Translations under genes and position numbers: made by a program | Shown here: positions 46,292 through 54,570 of the stretch, one piece after another | How positions within the stretch are numbered: position 1 is the stretch's first letter | Layout: each line of letters opens with the position of its first letter | DNA from: Prosthecomicrobium pneumaticum | GTDB lineage: Bacteria > Pseudomonadota > Alphaproteobacteria > Rhizobiales > Kaistiaceae | Direction: 5' to 3' | DNA: 64,000 nt | NCBI RefSeq assembly: GCF_014199915.1 | Contig: NZ_JACHOO010000003.1 | Coordinates: 325,690-389,689, forward strand | Notes under the pieces: model-generated | What the model was told of the DNA's origin: nothing | The model's database searches: none | Seen by the model: the letters and a program-made list of their open reading frames with translations, nothing else

Positions 46292-47415
46292 CAACTGGCC
46301 CTCCGCCAGACCGCTGTGGCCGAGGGCGCGGTTCGGCCGAGCGCGAGGATGAAACGGGTGAGTGCGGCGATCGAGGCCCCGTCGACGAGATCGTCGAGGA
46401 GCGGCAGGATCGCCGCAAGGGCGGCCGTCTGCGGCCGGTAGCGGGGATCGCCGGCGAGCGGGGTGGCGAGCGAGAGGCGGAAGGCGCGGGCGGAGAGCCG
46501 CCGCGTGGCGAGCGCGAGTTCCGCCGGATCGCCGCGCTCGAGCGCGTCGGAGAGGAGCACGACCGCCGCGCCGCGGGCGAAGGCGGCGAAGCGCGGCACG
46601 GAGAGGAAGGCGAGGAGCGTCGGGCCGAGCCGCGTGCCGCCGTCCCAGTCCTCCACCGTCGCGGCGGCACGATCGAGCGCCATGCCGCGGTCGGCGACGG
46701 CGAGCGCCGGCGTGATCCGGGTCAGCCGCGTGCCGAGCGTGAACACCTCGACACGGTCGAGCGCCTGTACTGCGGCATGCGCGACGGCGAGATAATCCTC
46801 GGTATGGCGCTTCATCGAGCCGGAGACGTCGACGAGCAGCAGGAGCTTGCGCGGCACGACGGCGCGGCGGCGGAAGAGCGGGCGCGGCAGGTCGCCATCC
46901 GCGGCGACGATCGCCCGCAGCGACCGGCGCAGGTCGAACGTGCCGCGCCGGCGGGCGTGCCGGCTGCGGAAGGAGCGGCGCGCCGGCATGGCGGCGGCAA
47001 GTCCGCGCCGGAAGCGGTCGAGATCGTCGGCCGCCGTCGCGAAACGGCGGACCGAGAGCTGTTCGCGCGCCGAAGAGAGCGCCCCGCCTTCCTCGCGGCG
47101 CATCAGCTCGACGCGGTCCTCGCGCTCGCCGCCGCTGTCCTTGACCGCCGTCTCCTCATCGTCCTCGCCGGCGACCGGGGCGGCGACATCGCCGTGGAAG
47201 TGGCTGCGGAAGAGAGTCTCGAATTCGCCCCGGCGGTCGGGCGCGGGGGCGAGGGTGGCGTGCGCCGCCTGCCTTATGTCCTCCATGTCGCGCGGCCCGA
47301 GCAGCGCGACGGCCGCCATGAAGGCGGTGCCCTGTTCCGGCGCCACGGCGAAGCCGTAGCGGCGCAGCAGCCGGACGAAGTCGAGGAACGGACGGGCGCC
47401 CTGCGGAACGTTCAT
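46291..47415 (-). CDS. coxE: CoxE-like VWA-domain protein
   Basis: A 374-residue protein with an arginine-rich middle (ARRSFRSRHARRRGTFDLRRSLR) and a C-terminal von Willebrand A domain whose MIDAS motif reads LLVDVSGSMKRHTEDY, with further Thr and Asp (GGTRLG; LLSDALERGD). CoxE acts with CoxD in maturation of molybdenum hydroxylases such as CO dehydrogenase. It overlaps coxD by four bases and the amidohydrolase by one. The symbol indicates family, not CO oxidation. Confidence 0.85.
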   Translation of the reverse strand: MNVPQGARPFLDFVRLLRRYGFAVAPEQGTAFMAAVALLGPRDMEDIRQAAHATLAPAPDRRGEFETLFRSHFHGDVAAPVAGEDDEETAVKDSGGEREDRVELMRREEGGALSSAREQLSVRRFATAADDLDRFRRGLAAAMPARRSFRSRHARRRGTFDLRRSLRAIVAADGDLPRPLFRRRAVVPRKLLLLVDVSGSMKRHTEDYLAVAHAAVQALDRVEVFTLGTRLTRITPALAVADRGMALDRAAATVEDWDGGTRLGPTLLAFLSVPRFAAFARGAAVVLLSDALERGDPAELALATRRLSARAFRLSLATPLAGDPRYRPQTAALAAILPLLDDLVDGASIAALTRFILALGRTAPSATAVWRRAS

Positions 47416-48290
47416 GCGAGCGCCTCCTCGACGATCGCGTCGAGATCGGCGCCGAGGAAGAGCCGGTCGTCCTCGTCCTTGATCAGCACGCCGATCGCCC
47501 GGCGGAACGCCTCCGGCCACGGGCTGCCGCCCTTCTCGAGCACGGTCGCGGCATTCGCCCATTCGACCGCCTCGGCGATGCCGGGCGGCTTGGCGAGCGG
47601 CCGGCTGCGGATCTCGCGCACCGCCGCGGCGACCGCGCGCGCCGTCCGCTCCGCGACGTCCCCCGCCCGCAGCATGATGATCGCCGCCTCGCGGGCGGCA
47701 TCCGGATAGGCGATGAAATGGTAGACGCAGCGCCGCCTGAGCGCCTCGGCGAGATCGCGCGTCCGGTTCGAGGTGAGGAGCACCACCGGCGGCACCGCGG
47801 CCCGGATCGTGCCGCGCTCGGGGATGCTGATCTGGAAATCGGAGAGGAATTCGAGCAGCAGCGCCTCGAATTCGTGGTCGGAACGGTCGATCTCGTCGAC
47901 GAGCAGCACGGTCTCCTGCGGCGCCTGGAGCACGTCGAGCAGCGGCCGGGCGATCAGGAAGCGCGGATCGTAGATGTCGATCTCGTGCTCGCCGGCCTGC
48001 CGGATCGCGAGGAGCTGGCGCGGATAGTTCCATTCGTAGAGCGCGTGCGCCGCGTCGATGCCCTCATAGCATTGCAGGCGGACGAGACGGCGGCCGAGCG
48101 CCTGCGCGATCACCTTCGCCGCCTCGGTCTTGCCGACACCCGGTGCACCCTCGAGGAGGAGCGGCTTGCCGAGCCGCAGCGCGAGGAAGATCGCGGTCGC
48201 GAGGCCTTCGTCGGCAACGTAGCGCGCCGCTTCGAGCCGGGCCGCGACCGCCTCCGGCGAGGCGGCGATGTCTTCGACCGATCCGCTCAT
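47412..48290 (-). CDS. coxD: CoxD-like MoxR AAA+ ATPase
   Basis: A 292-residue AAA+ ATPase: Walker A LLEGAPGVGKTEAAK, Walker B VLLVDEIDRSD, sensor 1 LTSNRTRDLAEALRRRC. CoxD partners a VWA protein to remodel the active site of molybdenum hydroxylases. The start at 48290 (MSGSVEDIAAS) overlaps the C-terminal half gene of the Mo subunit by four bases (ATGA). It lies directly upstream of coxE. Confidence 0.88.
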   Translation of the reverse strand: MSGSVEDIAASPEAVAARLEAARYVADEGLATAIFLALRLGKPLLLEGAPGVGKTEAAKVIAQALGRRLVRLQCYEGIDAAHALYEWNYPRQLLAIRQAGEHEIDIYDPRFLIARPLLDVLQAPQETVLLVDEIDRSDHEFEALLLEFLSDFQISIPERGTIRAAVPPVVLLTSNRTRDLAEALRRRCVYHFIAYPDAAREAAIIMLRAGDVAERTARAVAAAVREIRSRPLAKPPGIAEAVEWANAATVLEKGGSPWPEAFRRAIGVLIKDEDDRLFLGADLDAIVEEALA

Positions 48291-49306
48291 CGTCCTCGAT
48301 GCGCCGCCGCGCCGTCCGCCTTCAGCGCCCGCAGGATCCGCTCCGGCGTGATCGGCAGCGTGTCGATGCGCACCCCGACCGCGTCGAAGATCGCATTGGC
48401 GATCGCCGGGATCTGCGGATTGGCACACATCTCGCCCGGCCCCTTGGCGCCATAGGGCCCATCGGCCGCCGGCCGTTCGAGCACGATCACCTCGGTCTTC
48501 GCGAGATCGCCCGGCCCCGGCATCAGATATTCGTTGAAGTCGGTCGGCCCGTGCTCGCGCGCCGGGTAATAGGGCTCGGTGGTCTCGTAGAGGGCGTGGC
48601 TGATGCCCATCCAGGAGCCGCCGACGAGCTGCTGCTCGACCATCTTCGGATTGAGCGCCCGGCCGATCTCGAATACGTTCTTGACCGACAGCACGGTGAC
48701 CTCGCCGGTCTCGTCGTCGACCTCGACATCGGCGACGGTGCAGGCGTGCGCATAGCAGGTCGAGGGCTTCATCGCGCCCGTCGCGGCCTCCGGATAGGAG
48801 CGCGGCACGAGGAACATGCCGCGGCCGGAGATCGAGCGGCCGAGCTTGAAATGGGCGATCAGCGCGGTGTCGAAGATCGAGATCGACTTCGAAGGCGCGC
48901 CCTTCACCTGGATATTGCCGGTGCCGTCGGTCTCGAGATCGCCGGCGTCGACTTCGAGCGCCTCGGCCGCCACTTCGAGCATCACCTGGCGCGCCTCGCG
49001 GGCCGCCTGGATGACCGCATTGCCCGCCCGGTGCGTGCCGCGCGAGGCGAAGGTGCCCATACAGTGCGGGCCGGTATCGGTGTCGGCGGTGTCGACGATC
49101 ACCCGCTCGGTCGGCACGCCGATCGTCTCGGCGCAGATCTGCGCCATGATCTGCTTCATGCCCTGGCCGAGATCGACGCTCGACAGGCTGACCATGAAAT
49201 TGCCGGTCGGCGTCGAATGGACGAGCGCCTGGGTCGGGTCGCCGCCGAGATTCATGCCGGTCGGATAGTTGATCGCCGCGACGCCGCGGCCGTGCCGGAT
49301 CGCCAT
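48287..49306 (-). CDS. Molybdenum hydroxylase large subunit, C-terminal half
   Basis: A 339-residue protein equal to the second molybdopterin-binding domain of the CoxL/XdhB family. It starts MAIRHGRGVAAINYPTGMN, the point where fused homologues continue after the first lobe, and ends with the active-site loop GAKGPGEM holding the catalytic Glu292. Start ATG 49306 shares one base with the stop of the N-terminal half, behind GAGGGAGGGG, so re-initiation is likely. It must pair with the N-terminal half to make one active site. Confidence 0.85.
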   Translation of the reverse strand: MAIRHGRGVAAINYPTGMNLGGDPTQALVHSTPTGNFMVSLSSVDLGQGMKQIMAQICAETIGVPTERVIVDTADTDTGPHCMGTFASRGTHRAGNAVIQAAREARQVMLEVAAEALEVDAGDLETDGTGNIQVKGAPSKSISIFDTALIAHFKLGRSISGRGMFLVPRSYPEAATGAMKPSTCYAHACTVADVEVDDETGEVTVLSVKNVFEIGRALNPKMVEQQLVGGSWMGISHALYETTEPYYPAREHGPTDFNEYLMPGPGDLAKTEVIVLERPAADGPYGAKGPGEMCANPQIPAIANAIFDAVGVRIDTLPITPERILRALKADGAAAHRGR

Positions 49307-50676
49307 CAGAGCCCCTCCCTCGTGCGCGACGACATCGCCATGAACCGTTCGTCGATCGGCCAGTTCGCCGCGCGGGCCGCCTCCTGCATGCATTCGACGA
49401 GCGCCGCGCCTTCCGTCGGCTGACGGTGGGCCTTCATGTCGCCGTCGCGATAGGCGTTGACGAAGCGGAACTCGAGCGGATCCATGCCGATCAGCCGGGC
49501 GAGCTTGTCCATCTGCACCTCGAGGGCGAAATCGCCGATCGTCACGCCGAAGCCGCGCATCGCCGAGGAGGGCGTGCGGTTCGTATAGACGCAATGGCTG
49601 TCGACCCAGACATTCGGGATCGTATAGGGGCCGGGGAAGTGCGCCGCCGATTTCTGCGCCCCGTAGGGCGAGTGGCGGGAATAGGCGCCGGCGTCGATAT
49701 AGGCCTTCACATGGCGGGCGACGATCCGCCCGTCCTTCATCACGCCGTCCTTGATGACGAGCTTCTCGGCGGCGCGCGGCGAGGAGATCTGCATCTCCTC
49801 CTCGCGGCTGTAGACGAAGGAGACCGGCCGCCCGGTGAGCTTGGCGCCGAGAATGGCGATCGGCTCGACGATCACGTCGACCTTGCCGCCGAAGCCGCCG
49901 CCAACCGTGCCGCCGACCATGTGCAATTGCTGGCCGGGCATCTGCAGGATGATCGAGGTGTTGTCGAGCGTGAAGAACATCGCCTGCGTGTTGGTGTAGC
50001 AGGTGAAGCGGCCGCTCCCTTCCGGCACGACGATGCAGCCGGTCGTCTCGGTCGGCGCGTGTTCGATCGGCGCGGAGGCATAGCTCTGTTCGAGGATGTG
50101 GTCGGCGGCGGCGAAGCCGGCCTCGACATCGCCGAAGCGGACCTTGCGGGCCTCGCCGCTGTCATAGAGATAGTAGTTGCGGCCGTGATGCTCGTTGACG
50201 ATCGGCGCGCCGGGGGCGAGCGCCGCATCGATCGACAGAACGGGGTCGAGCACCTCGTAATCGACCTCGACCTTCGCCGCGGCTTCCTGCGCGGCGCGCT
50301 CGGTCTCGGCGAGCACGGCGACCACGGCCTCGCCCTTCCAGCGCACCTTGTCCTCCGCGAGCACGTGCTCGTCCTCGGGGCCGACCTGGATCAGGATCAG
50401 GATGGTGTAGAGATTGTGCGGCACGTCCTTTGCGGTGAGGATGCGCACGACACCGGGATGCTTCTGCGCCGCGCTCGTGTCGATCGAGCGGATGCGGGCG
50501 TGGTGGTGCGGGCTGCGCACCATCTTGAGGTGCAGCATGCCCGGAAAGCTGCGGTCGGCGAAGAAGGCGGTCTTGCCCGTGACGTGGCCGAGCGCGTCGG
50601 AACGCGGCCGCGGCTGGCCGATCTCGTGCAGGTCGTCCTTGCGCTCGTCGGCGAAATAGGTCTTGCGCAGTTCCAT
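49306..50676 (-). CDS. Molybdenum hydroxylase large subunit, N-terminal half
   Basis: A 456-residue protein with the a/b hammerhead domain (about 27-150) and the first Mo-binding domain: GGGFGGK at 259-265 and TPSSAMRGFGV at 368-378. It lacks the Cys of the AYxCSFR motif of true aerobic CO dehydrogenases, so another substrate is expected, as in the xanthine/aldehyde oxidase group. It ends in TGA at the lobe boundary, where family members normally continue for 300 more residues. ATG 50676 was chosen over the GTG two codons earlier. Confidence 0.85.
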   Translation of the reverse strand: MELRKTYFADERKDDLHEIGQPRPRSDALGHVTGKTAFFADRSFPGMLHLKMVRSPHHHARIRSIDTSAAQKHPGVVRILTAKDVPHNLYTILILIQVGPEDEHVLAEDKVRWKGEAVVAVLAETERAAQEAAAKVEVDYEVLDPVLSIDAALAPGAPIVNEHHGRNYYLYDSGEARKVRFGDVEAGFAAADHILEQSYASAPIEHAPTETTGCIVVPEGSGRFTCYTNTQAMFFTLDNTSIILQMPGQQLHMVGGTVGGGFGGKVDVIVEPIAILGAKLTGRPVSFVYSREEEMQISSPRAAEKLVIKDGVMKDGRIVARHVKAYIDAGAYSRHSPYGAQKSAAHFPGPYTIPNVWVDSHCVYTNRTPSSAMRGFGVTIGDFALEVQMDKLARLIGMDPLEFRFVNAYRDGDMKAHRQPTEGAALVECMQEAARAANWPIDERFMAMSSRTREGL

Positions 50677-50726
50677 GATCACGACCTCCCGGCGACCGCT
50701 CGGCGAGGTCCGGCGGCGGCCGCGCC

Positions 50727-50805
50727 GTCATCCCCGCGAAGGCGGGGATCCATGCAACAGAGGACGGTCCGGCTTGATGGATCCTCGCCTTCGCGAGGAT
50801 GACGG
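50727..50805. repeat. Interspersed two-armed palindromic repeat, copy 2
   Basis: Same organisation as at 36921-36998: a TCCCCGCGAAGGCGGGGATC arm, a spacer with CAGAGGACGGTCCGGCTTGA, then GATCCTCGCCTTCGCGAGGA (50780-50799), identical to the right arm of copy 1. It lies inside the molybdenum-hydroxylase operon between the iron-sulfur and large-subunit genes. Confidence 0.85.
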
Positions 50806-50835
50806 AACGGATGCGTTTCCCTCATCGCCCTATCC

Positions 50836-51318
50836 TCACGCCGCGCTGATCGAGTTGGACCGGGCGGCGGAAAGCACCGCCTCGATGATCGGCTCGTAGC
50901 CGGTGCAGCGGCAGATATTGCCGGCGATCGCCTCGACCACCTCGTCCCGGCTCGGGTCCGGATTGCGGTCGAGCAGCGCCTTCGCCGCCATGATCATGCC
51001 GGGCGTGCAGAAGCCGCATTGTGTCGCGAAGGCGTCCATGAAGGCCCGCTGCAGCGGATGCAGCACGCCGCCCTCGGCGAGGCCGGCGGTGGTGACGATC
51101 GAGGCGCCCTCGCAGGTCTCGGCGAGCGTCAGGCAGGAGAGCCGCAGCTCGCCGTCGACGATCACCGAGCAGGAGCCGCAGGTGCCCTGGCGGCAGCCCG
51201 CCTTCGGCGAGGTGTCGCCGATCTTGTCGCGCAGCACGTCGAGCAGCGTCGCGCCGCTCTCGACGAATTCGGCCTTCTCGCTGCCATTGAGCGTGAATTG
51301 AACCGGGACTTTCGCCAT
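50836..51318 (-). CDS. coxS: Molybdenum hydroxylase 2Fe-2S subunit
   Basis: A 160-residue protein with two 2Fe-2S clusters. The plant-type cluster uses Cys42, Cys47, Cys50 and Cys62 (GCRQGTCGSC); the helical-domain cluster uses Cys101, Cys104, Cys136 and Cys138 (QCGFCTPG, NICRCTGY). It passes electrons from the molybdenum site to FAD. It lies 50 bases after the FAD-subunit gene. The symbol is a family label. Confidence 0.92.
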   Translation of the reverse strand: MAKVPVQFTLNGSEKAEFVESGATLLDVLRDKIGDTSPKAGCRQGTCGSCSVIVDGELRLSCLTLAETCEGASIVTTAGLAEGGVLHPLQRAFMDAFATQCGFCTPGMIMAAKALLDRNPDPSRDEVVEAIAGNICRCTGYEPIIEAVLSAARSNSISAA

Positions 51319-51368
51319 CTCTTCCTCCTCCCTCGAACGGCGCGTTCGCCGCGCTCTCTTCGAAATGC

Positions 51369-52163
51369 TCAGCCGGCGAGCAGCCGGCCGAGATGGACCG
51401 GCAGCACCGCGCGGCGGTACCAGCCGCTGGCGATCGCGTCGGTCGGCGGGTCGAGCCCGTCGCCCGCGGCGGCGAGCGCCTCGGCGATTCCCTCGGCCGT
51501 GAGCGGCCGGCCGATCAGCGCCGCCTCCGCGGCCTCCGCCCGCACCGGCCGGTCGGCCATCGCGCCGAGCGCGATCCGCGCCGCCGTGACGGTGCCGCCT
51601 TCCGTCGCGACCAGGGCCGCCACGGTCACCACCGCGGCGCCCTTCGGCTTGACCCGGCTCGCCTTGCGGAAGCGGAACGCGCCGGCCGCCGGCACCGCGA
51701 AGGCGACCGCCTCGACGATCTCGGCGGCGTGCCGCTCGCGTCCGGCGAGGAAGAGGTCGATCGGCACCGCCGCGCCGCCGACCGTCACGGTCGCGTCGAG
51801 CGCGAGCAGGGCGGTCGCGAGATCGCCATAGGGCGAGGGCGCGAAGAGATTGCCGCCGACCGTCGCCATGTTGCGGATCGCGGGGCCGCCGACCGCCTTC
51901 GCCGCCGGGGCGAGGAAGGCGAGCGCCGGATGGGCGGCGATCGCCGCCATGGTGACGCCGGCGCCGAGCCGGACGCGGCCGTCCTCCACCGCGATGGCCT
52001 TCAGCGCCGGGTCGGTCGAGCGCACGAAGGTCGAGAAGGAGAGGTCGCCCTCGTTCGCCTGCCGGACGACGAGGGTGCCGCCACCGAGATAGCGGCTGCC
52101 GGCGGCGGCGAGCGCCGCGGCGGCCGCGCCGGTGTCGGGGAAGGTGCGAACCGTCAGGGCCAT
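51369..52163 (-). CDS. coxM: Molybdenum hydroxylase FAD-binding subunit
   Basis: A 264-residue FAD-binding protein of the CoxM type. It shows YLGGGTLVVRQ near residue 24 and AVGGPAIRNMATVGGNLFAPSPYGDLATALLALDA in the middle, both FAD contacts. The C-terminal domain begins near residue 165. It follows the SRPBCC gene by ten bases. The order M-S-L is that of cox-type operons. Confidence 0.9.
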   Translation of the reverse strand: MALTVRTFPDTGAAAAALAAAGSRYLGGGTLVVRQANEGDLSFSTFVRSTDPALKAIAVEDGRVRLGAGVTMAAIAAHPALAFLAPAAKAVGGPAIRNMATVGGNLFAPSPYGDLATALLALDATVTVGGAAVPIDLFLAGRERHAAEIVEAVAFAVPAAGAFRFRKASRVKPKGAAVVTVAALVATEGGTVTAARIALGAMADRPVRAEAAEAALIGRPLTAEGIAEALAAAGDGLDPPTDAIASGWYRRAVLPVHLGRLLAG

Positions 52164-52173
52164 CGCCGCCTCC

Positions 52174-52614
52174 TCAGGTTTTCGCGAAATGCGCCTTCAA
52201 GGCGTCGAAACCGCCCTGGAACACGTTCTGCCCCATGCCGGCCGCGACCTTGTCGGCCTCCTCGGCCGGGGCGTCGAACTCGGCGGTCCATTCCGCGAAG
52301 GTCCGGTCGCCGTCCGTCACCCGCCTCAAGGTCAGCGTCGCCTCGTGGTTCGAGATCGGCTGCGGCGTTTCGATGATCGCATAGGTGACCGAGCGGTCGG
52401 CGTCGGAGAAGGCGACCAGCCGCTCGCGGACGGTGGCGCCCGAAACGATCTTGAACTTCCGCACGCAGCCGATCTGGTCGGACGGCAGGCCGTCCTCGAT
52501 CTCGCTCTCGACCATCCGCGGATGCCAGCTCGGCAGGGCGTTGAAATCGCGGATGCGCGCCCAGACGGCGTCGACGGGCGCGTCGATGACGCTCGAAACG
52601 GTGATCTTCGGCAT
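52174..52614 (-). CDS. SRPBCC (CoxG-like) family protein
   Basis: A 146-residue START/SRPBCC-fold protein: the N-terminus ITVSSVIDAPVDAVWARIRDFNALPSWHP and the C-terminal helix (AAGMGQNVFQGGFDALKAHF) are typical. Proteins of this fold accompany many cox-type operons (CoxG) and may help locate or mature the enzyme, or bind a hydrophobic ligand. It is the first gene of the operon after the AraC regulator. Confidence 0.8.
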   Translation of the reverse strand: MPKITVSSVIDAPVDAVWARIRDFNALPSWHPRMVESEIEDGLPSDQIGCVRKFKIVSGATVRERLVAFSDADRSVTYAIIETPQPISNHEATLTLRRVTDGDRTFAEWTAEFDAPAEEADKVAAGMGQNVFQGGFDALKAHFAKT

Positions 52615-52673
52615 GGTGCCCTCCGCTTGCTTGTCCTCGGTCTCGAGACTAGGGCGGCGGCGGGCGGGCGCTT

Positions 52674-52700
52674 ATCAATCGGTCTTCCCGACTGATCGAT
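52674..52700. promoter_or_regulatory. Candidate operator between AraC and SRPBCC genes
   Basis: An imperfect palindrome: ATCAATCGGTC (52674-52684) against GACTGATCGAT (52690-52700), 9 of 11 positions paired. Related sequence (GATCGATCAATCGTC) occurs at 53694-53708, upstream of the AraC gene. The 106-base gap would hold the operon promoter. Confidence 0.35.
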
Positions 52701-52720
52701 GCGTCTGAAAATCGCCGTCC

Positions 52721-53545
52721 TCAGGCGGCCCGCACCGCCGAGCGATAGACGGTCGGCGGCACGCCGACGTGATCCCGGAAGAAACGCGAGAAATTGCCGG
52801 GCGATGTGAAGCCGAGATCGCAGGCGACCGAGATCAGCGACTCTTCGCTGTCGAGCCGGCGCACCGCCTCCTCCATCCGCAGCGTGTTCCAGAACACGTT
52901 CGGCGTGACGTTCATCTGTTCGCGGAAGAGGGCGAAGAAATGCGGCCGCGACAGGCCGACGGCGCGGGCGATCTGGTCGAAGGAGATCCGCTCGGCGACA
53001 TTCGCCCGCATCAGCTCGATCGCCTTCCTGACCCGGTAGTCGAGCGTCGCCGTGCCGCGCACCGCCGGCATCGCCCCGCCGCGCGCCGCATCGGCGGCGT
53101 CGAGCACGCTGTCGATGAAGCGTTCCGTCTCATAGGCGGTGAGGTCGTCGGTGCCGTCGCTGTCGCGCAGCGTGTCGAAGAGGGTCTCCGCCGCGCCGGC
53201 GAGCCAGGGTTCGAGCGCGATCGTCGGCTCGATGAAGATCGGCGCGGCGCCGCAGAGGCCGCGCCGCCGCCGGAGCCAGAGCGGATCGATGTAGAAGGCG
53301 AGGAAGAGGCCCGGCCGTCCGTCCTGGGCGAGCGCATGGCTGTGCGGCGCGAAGGGGTTGATGCCGGCAGCGAGCCGCGGCCCGAGCCGCACCGTCTCGC
53401 GATCGATCGTCATCTCGCCGGTCGCCCCCTCGAGCCAGACCACGATGTGCGCTTCGGCATGGGCGTGCGTGACGAAGTCGCTCGCGACGTTGAGGAGCGA
53501 GACATGCCCGAATCCGCTCCGATAGAGCTTGATCGATTCCGTCAT
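52721..53545 (-). CDS. AraC-family transcriptional regulator
   Basis: A 274-residue regulator with an N-terminal cupin-like sensing domain (VTHAHAEAHIVVWLEG) and a C-terminal double helix-turn-helix (ISFDQIARAVGLSRPHFFALFREQM; ISVACDLGFTSPGNFSRFFRDHVGVPPTVYR). ATG 53545 follows GGAGGGAAC. It lies on the same strand directly before the molybdenum-hydroxylase operon and is the likely activator. Confidence 0.88.
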   Translation of the reverse strand: MTESIKLYRSGFGHVSLLNVASDFVTHAHAEAHIVVWLEGATGEMTIDRETVRLGPRLAAGINPFAPHSHALAQDGRPGLFLAFYIDPLWLRRRRGLCGAAPIFIEPTIALEPWLAGAAETLFDTLRDSDGTDDLTAYETERFIDSVLDAADAARGGAMPAVRGTATLDYRVRKAIELMRANVAERISFDQIARAVGLSRPHFFALFREQMNVTPNVFWNTLRMEEAVRRLDSEESLISVACDLGFTSPGNFSRFFRDHVGVPPTVYRSAVRAA

Positions 53546-53708
53546 TGTTCCCTCCGCCGGCGCTCTCGTTTTTCTTGATCGGGATCGAGCCCGACGCCGG
53601 CTGGGGGAAATGGTCCGGCTTAAGCCGGCGCACGTCAAGCGATTGGAGCGCTTCCAGGGAAGGACGGGCGGCGAGGGGGCCGATTTTCAGACGGATCGAT
53701 CAATCGTC

Positions 53709-54566
53709 TCACGCCGTCGCCGCGTCGAGACCCAGATCGAGGATGGCGGCGCTGTGGGTGATCCAGCCGACCGAAATGAGATCGACGCCGGAGGCCGCGA
53801 CGGCGCCGATCGTCTCGGCCGAGATGCGGCCGGACGCCTCGGTGATCGCGCGTCCGCCGACGATCGCGACGGCGCGGGCGAGGGTCCGCGGGTCCATATT
53901 GTCGAGGAGCACCGCATCGACCCCGGCCGCCAGTGCCTCGTCGAGCTGATCGAGCGTGTCGACCTCGACCTCGATCTTGACGAGATGGCCGACGCCGGCC
54001 TTCGCCCGCGCGATCGCGGTCGCCACCCCGCCCGCGACGGCGATGTGGTTGTCCTTGATCAGCACGGCATCGTCGAGGCCGAAGCGGTGATTCGCGCCGC
54101 CGCCGGCCCGCACGGCGTGCTTCTCGAGCGCCCGCATGCCCGGCGTCGTCTTGCGGGTGCAGACGACCTGCGCACGGCCGTGCGCCCGGGCCGCGGCGAC
54201 GAGCGTCGCGGTGGCGCTCGCGATCCCCGACAGCCGGCTCGCGAAATTGAGCGCCACCCGCTCGGCGGTGAGAATGGCGCGCGCCGGCCCTTCGAGCCGG
54301 AGCACCACGTCGCCCGGCGCGACCGGGCTGCCGTCGCCGCGTTCGATCATCACCCGGAGCGCCGGATCGACGAGGCCGAAGGCGAGCGCGGCGACGTCCG
54401 TGCCCGCGACGACGCCGCTCTGCCGGCTCGCGATCACCGCCGAGAAGCGGGCGTCGGCCGGCACCACGGCCTCGGTGGTGATGTCGCCGGCGCGGCCGAG
54501 ATCCTCGATGAGCGCCGCACGGACGAGCGGCTCGACGATGAGCCGGGGGAGGGGGGCGAGCGTCAT
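53709..54566 (-). CDS. nadC: Nicotinate-nucleotide pyrophosphorylase (carboxylating)
   Basis: A 285-residue quinolinate phosphoribosyltransferase, the third step of de novo NAD synthesis. Family motifs include LNFASRLSGIASAT, CTRKTTPGMRALEKHAV, GGGANHRFGLDDAVLIKDNH and the acidic EVEVDTLDQ and LLDNMDP segments. Length is normal. It follows nadB by four bases. The 163-base stretch to the AraC gene holds only the candidate site noted at 53694-53708. Confidence 0.95.
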   Translation of the reverse strand: MTLAPLPRLIVEPLVRAALIEDLGRAGDITTEAVVPADARFSAVIASRQSGVVAGTDVAALAFGLVDPALRVMIERGDGSPVAPGDVVLRLEGPARAILTAERVALNFASRLSGIASATATLVAAARAHGRAQVVCTRKTTPGMRALEKHAVRAGGGANHRFGLDDAVLIKDNHIAVAGGVATAIARAKAGVGHLVKIEVEVDTLDQLDEALAAGVDAVLLDNMDPRTLARAVAIVGGRAITEASGRISAETIGAVAASGVDLISVGWITHSAAILDLGLDAATA

Positions 54567-54570
54567 GTCG

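Noticed and set aside
45404-53545. Aerobic CO dehydrogenase operon
   Set aside because: The large subunit lacks the AYxCSFR cysteine motif of CO-oxidising enzymes; only the operon layout is cox-like.
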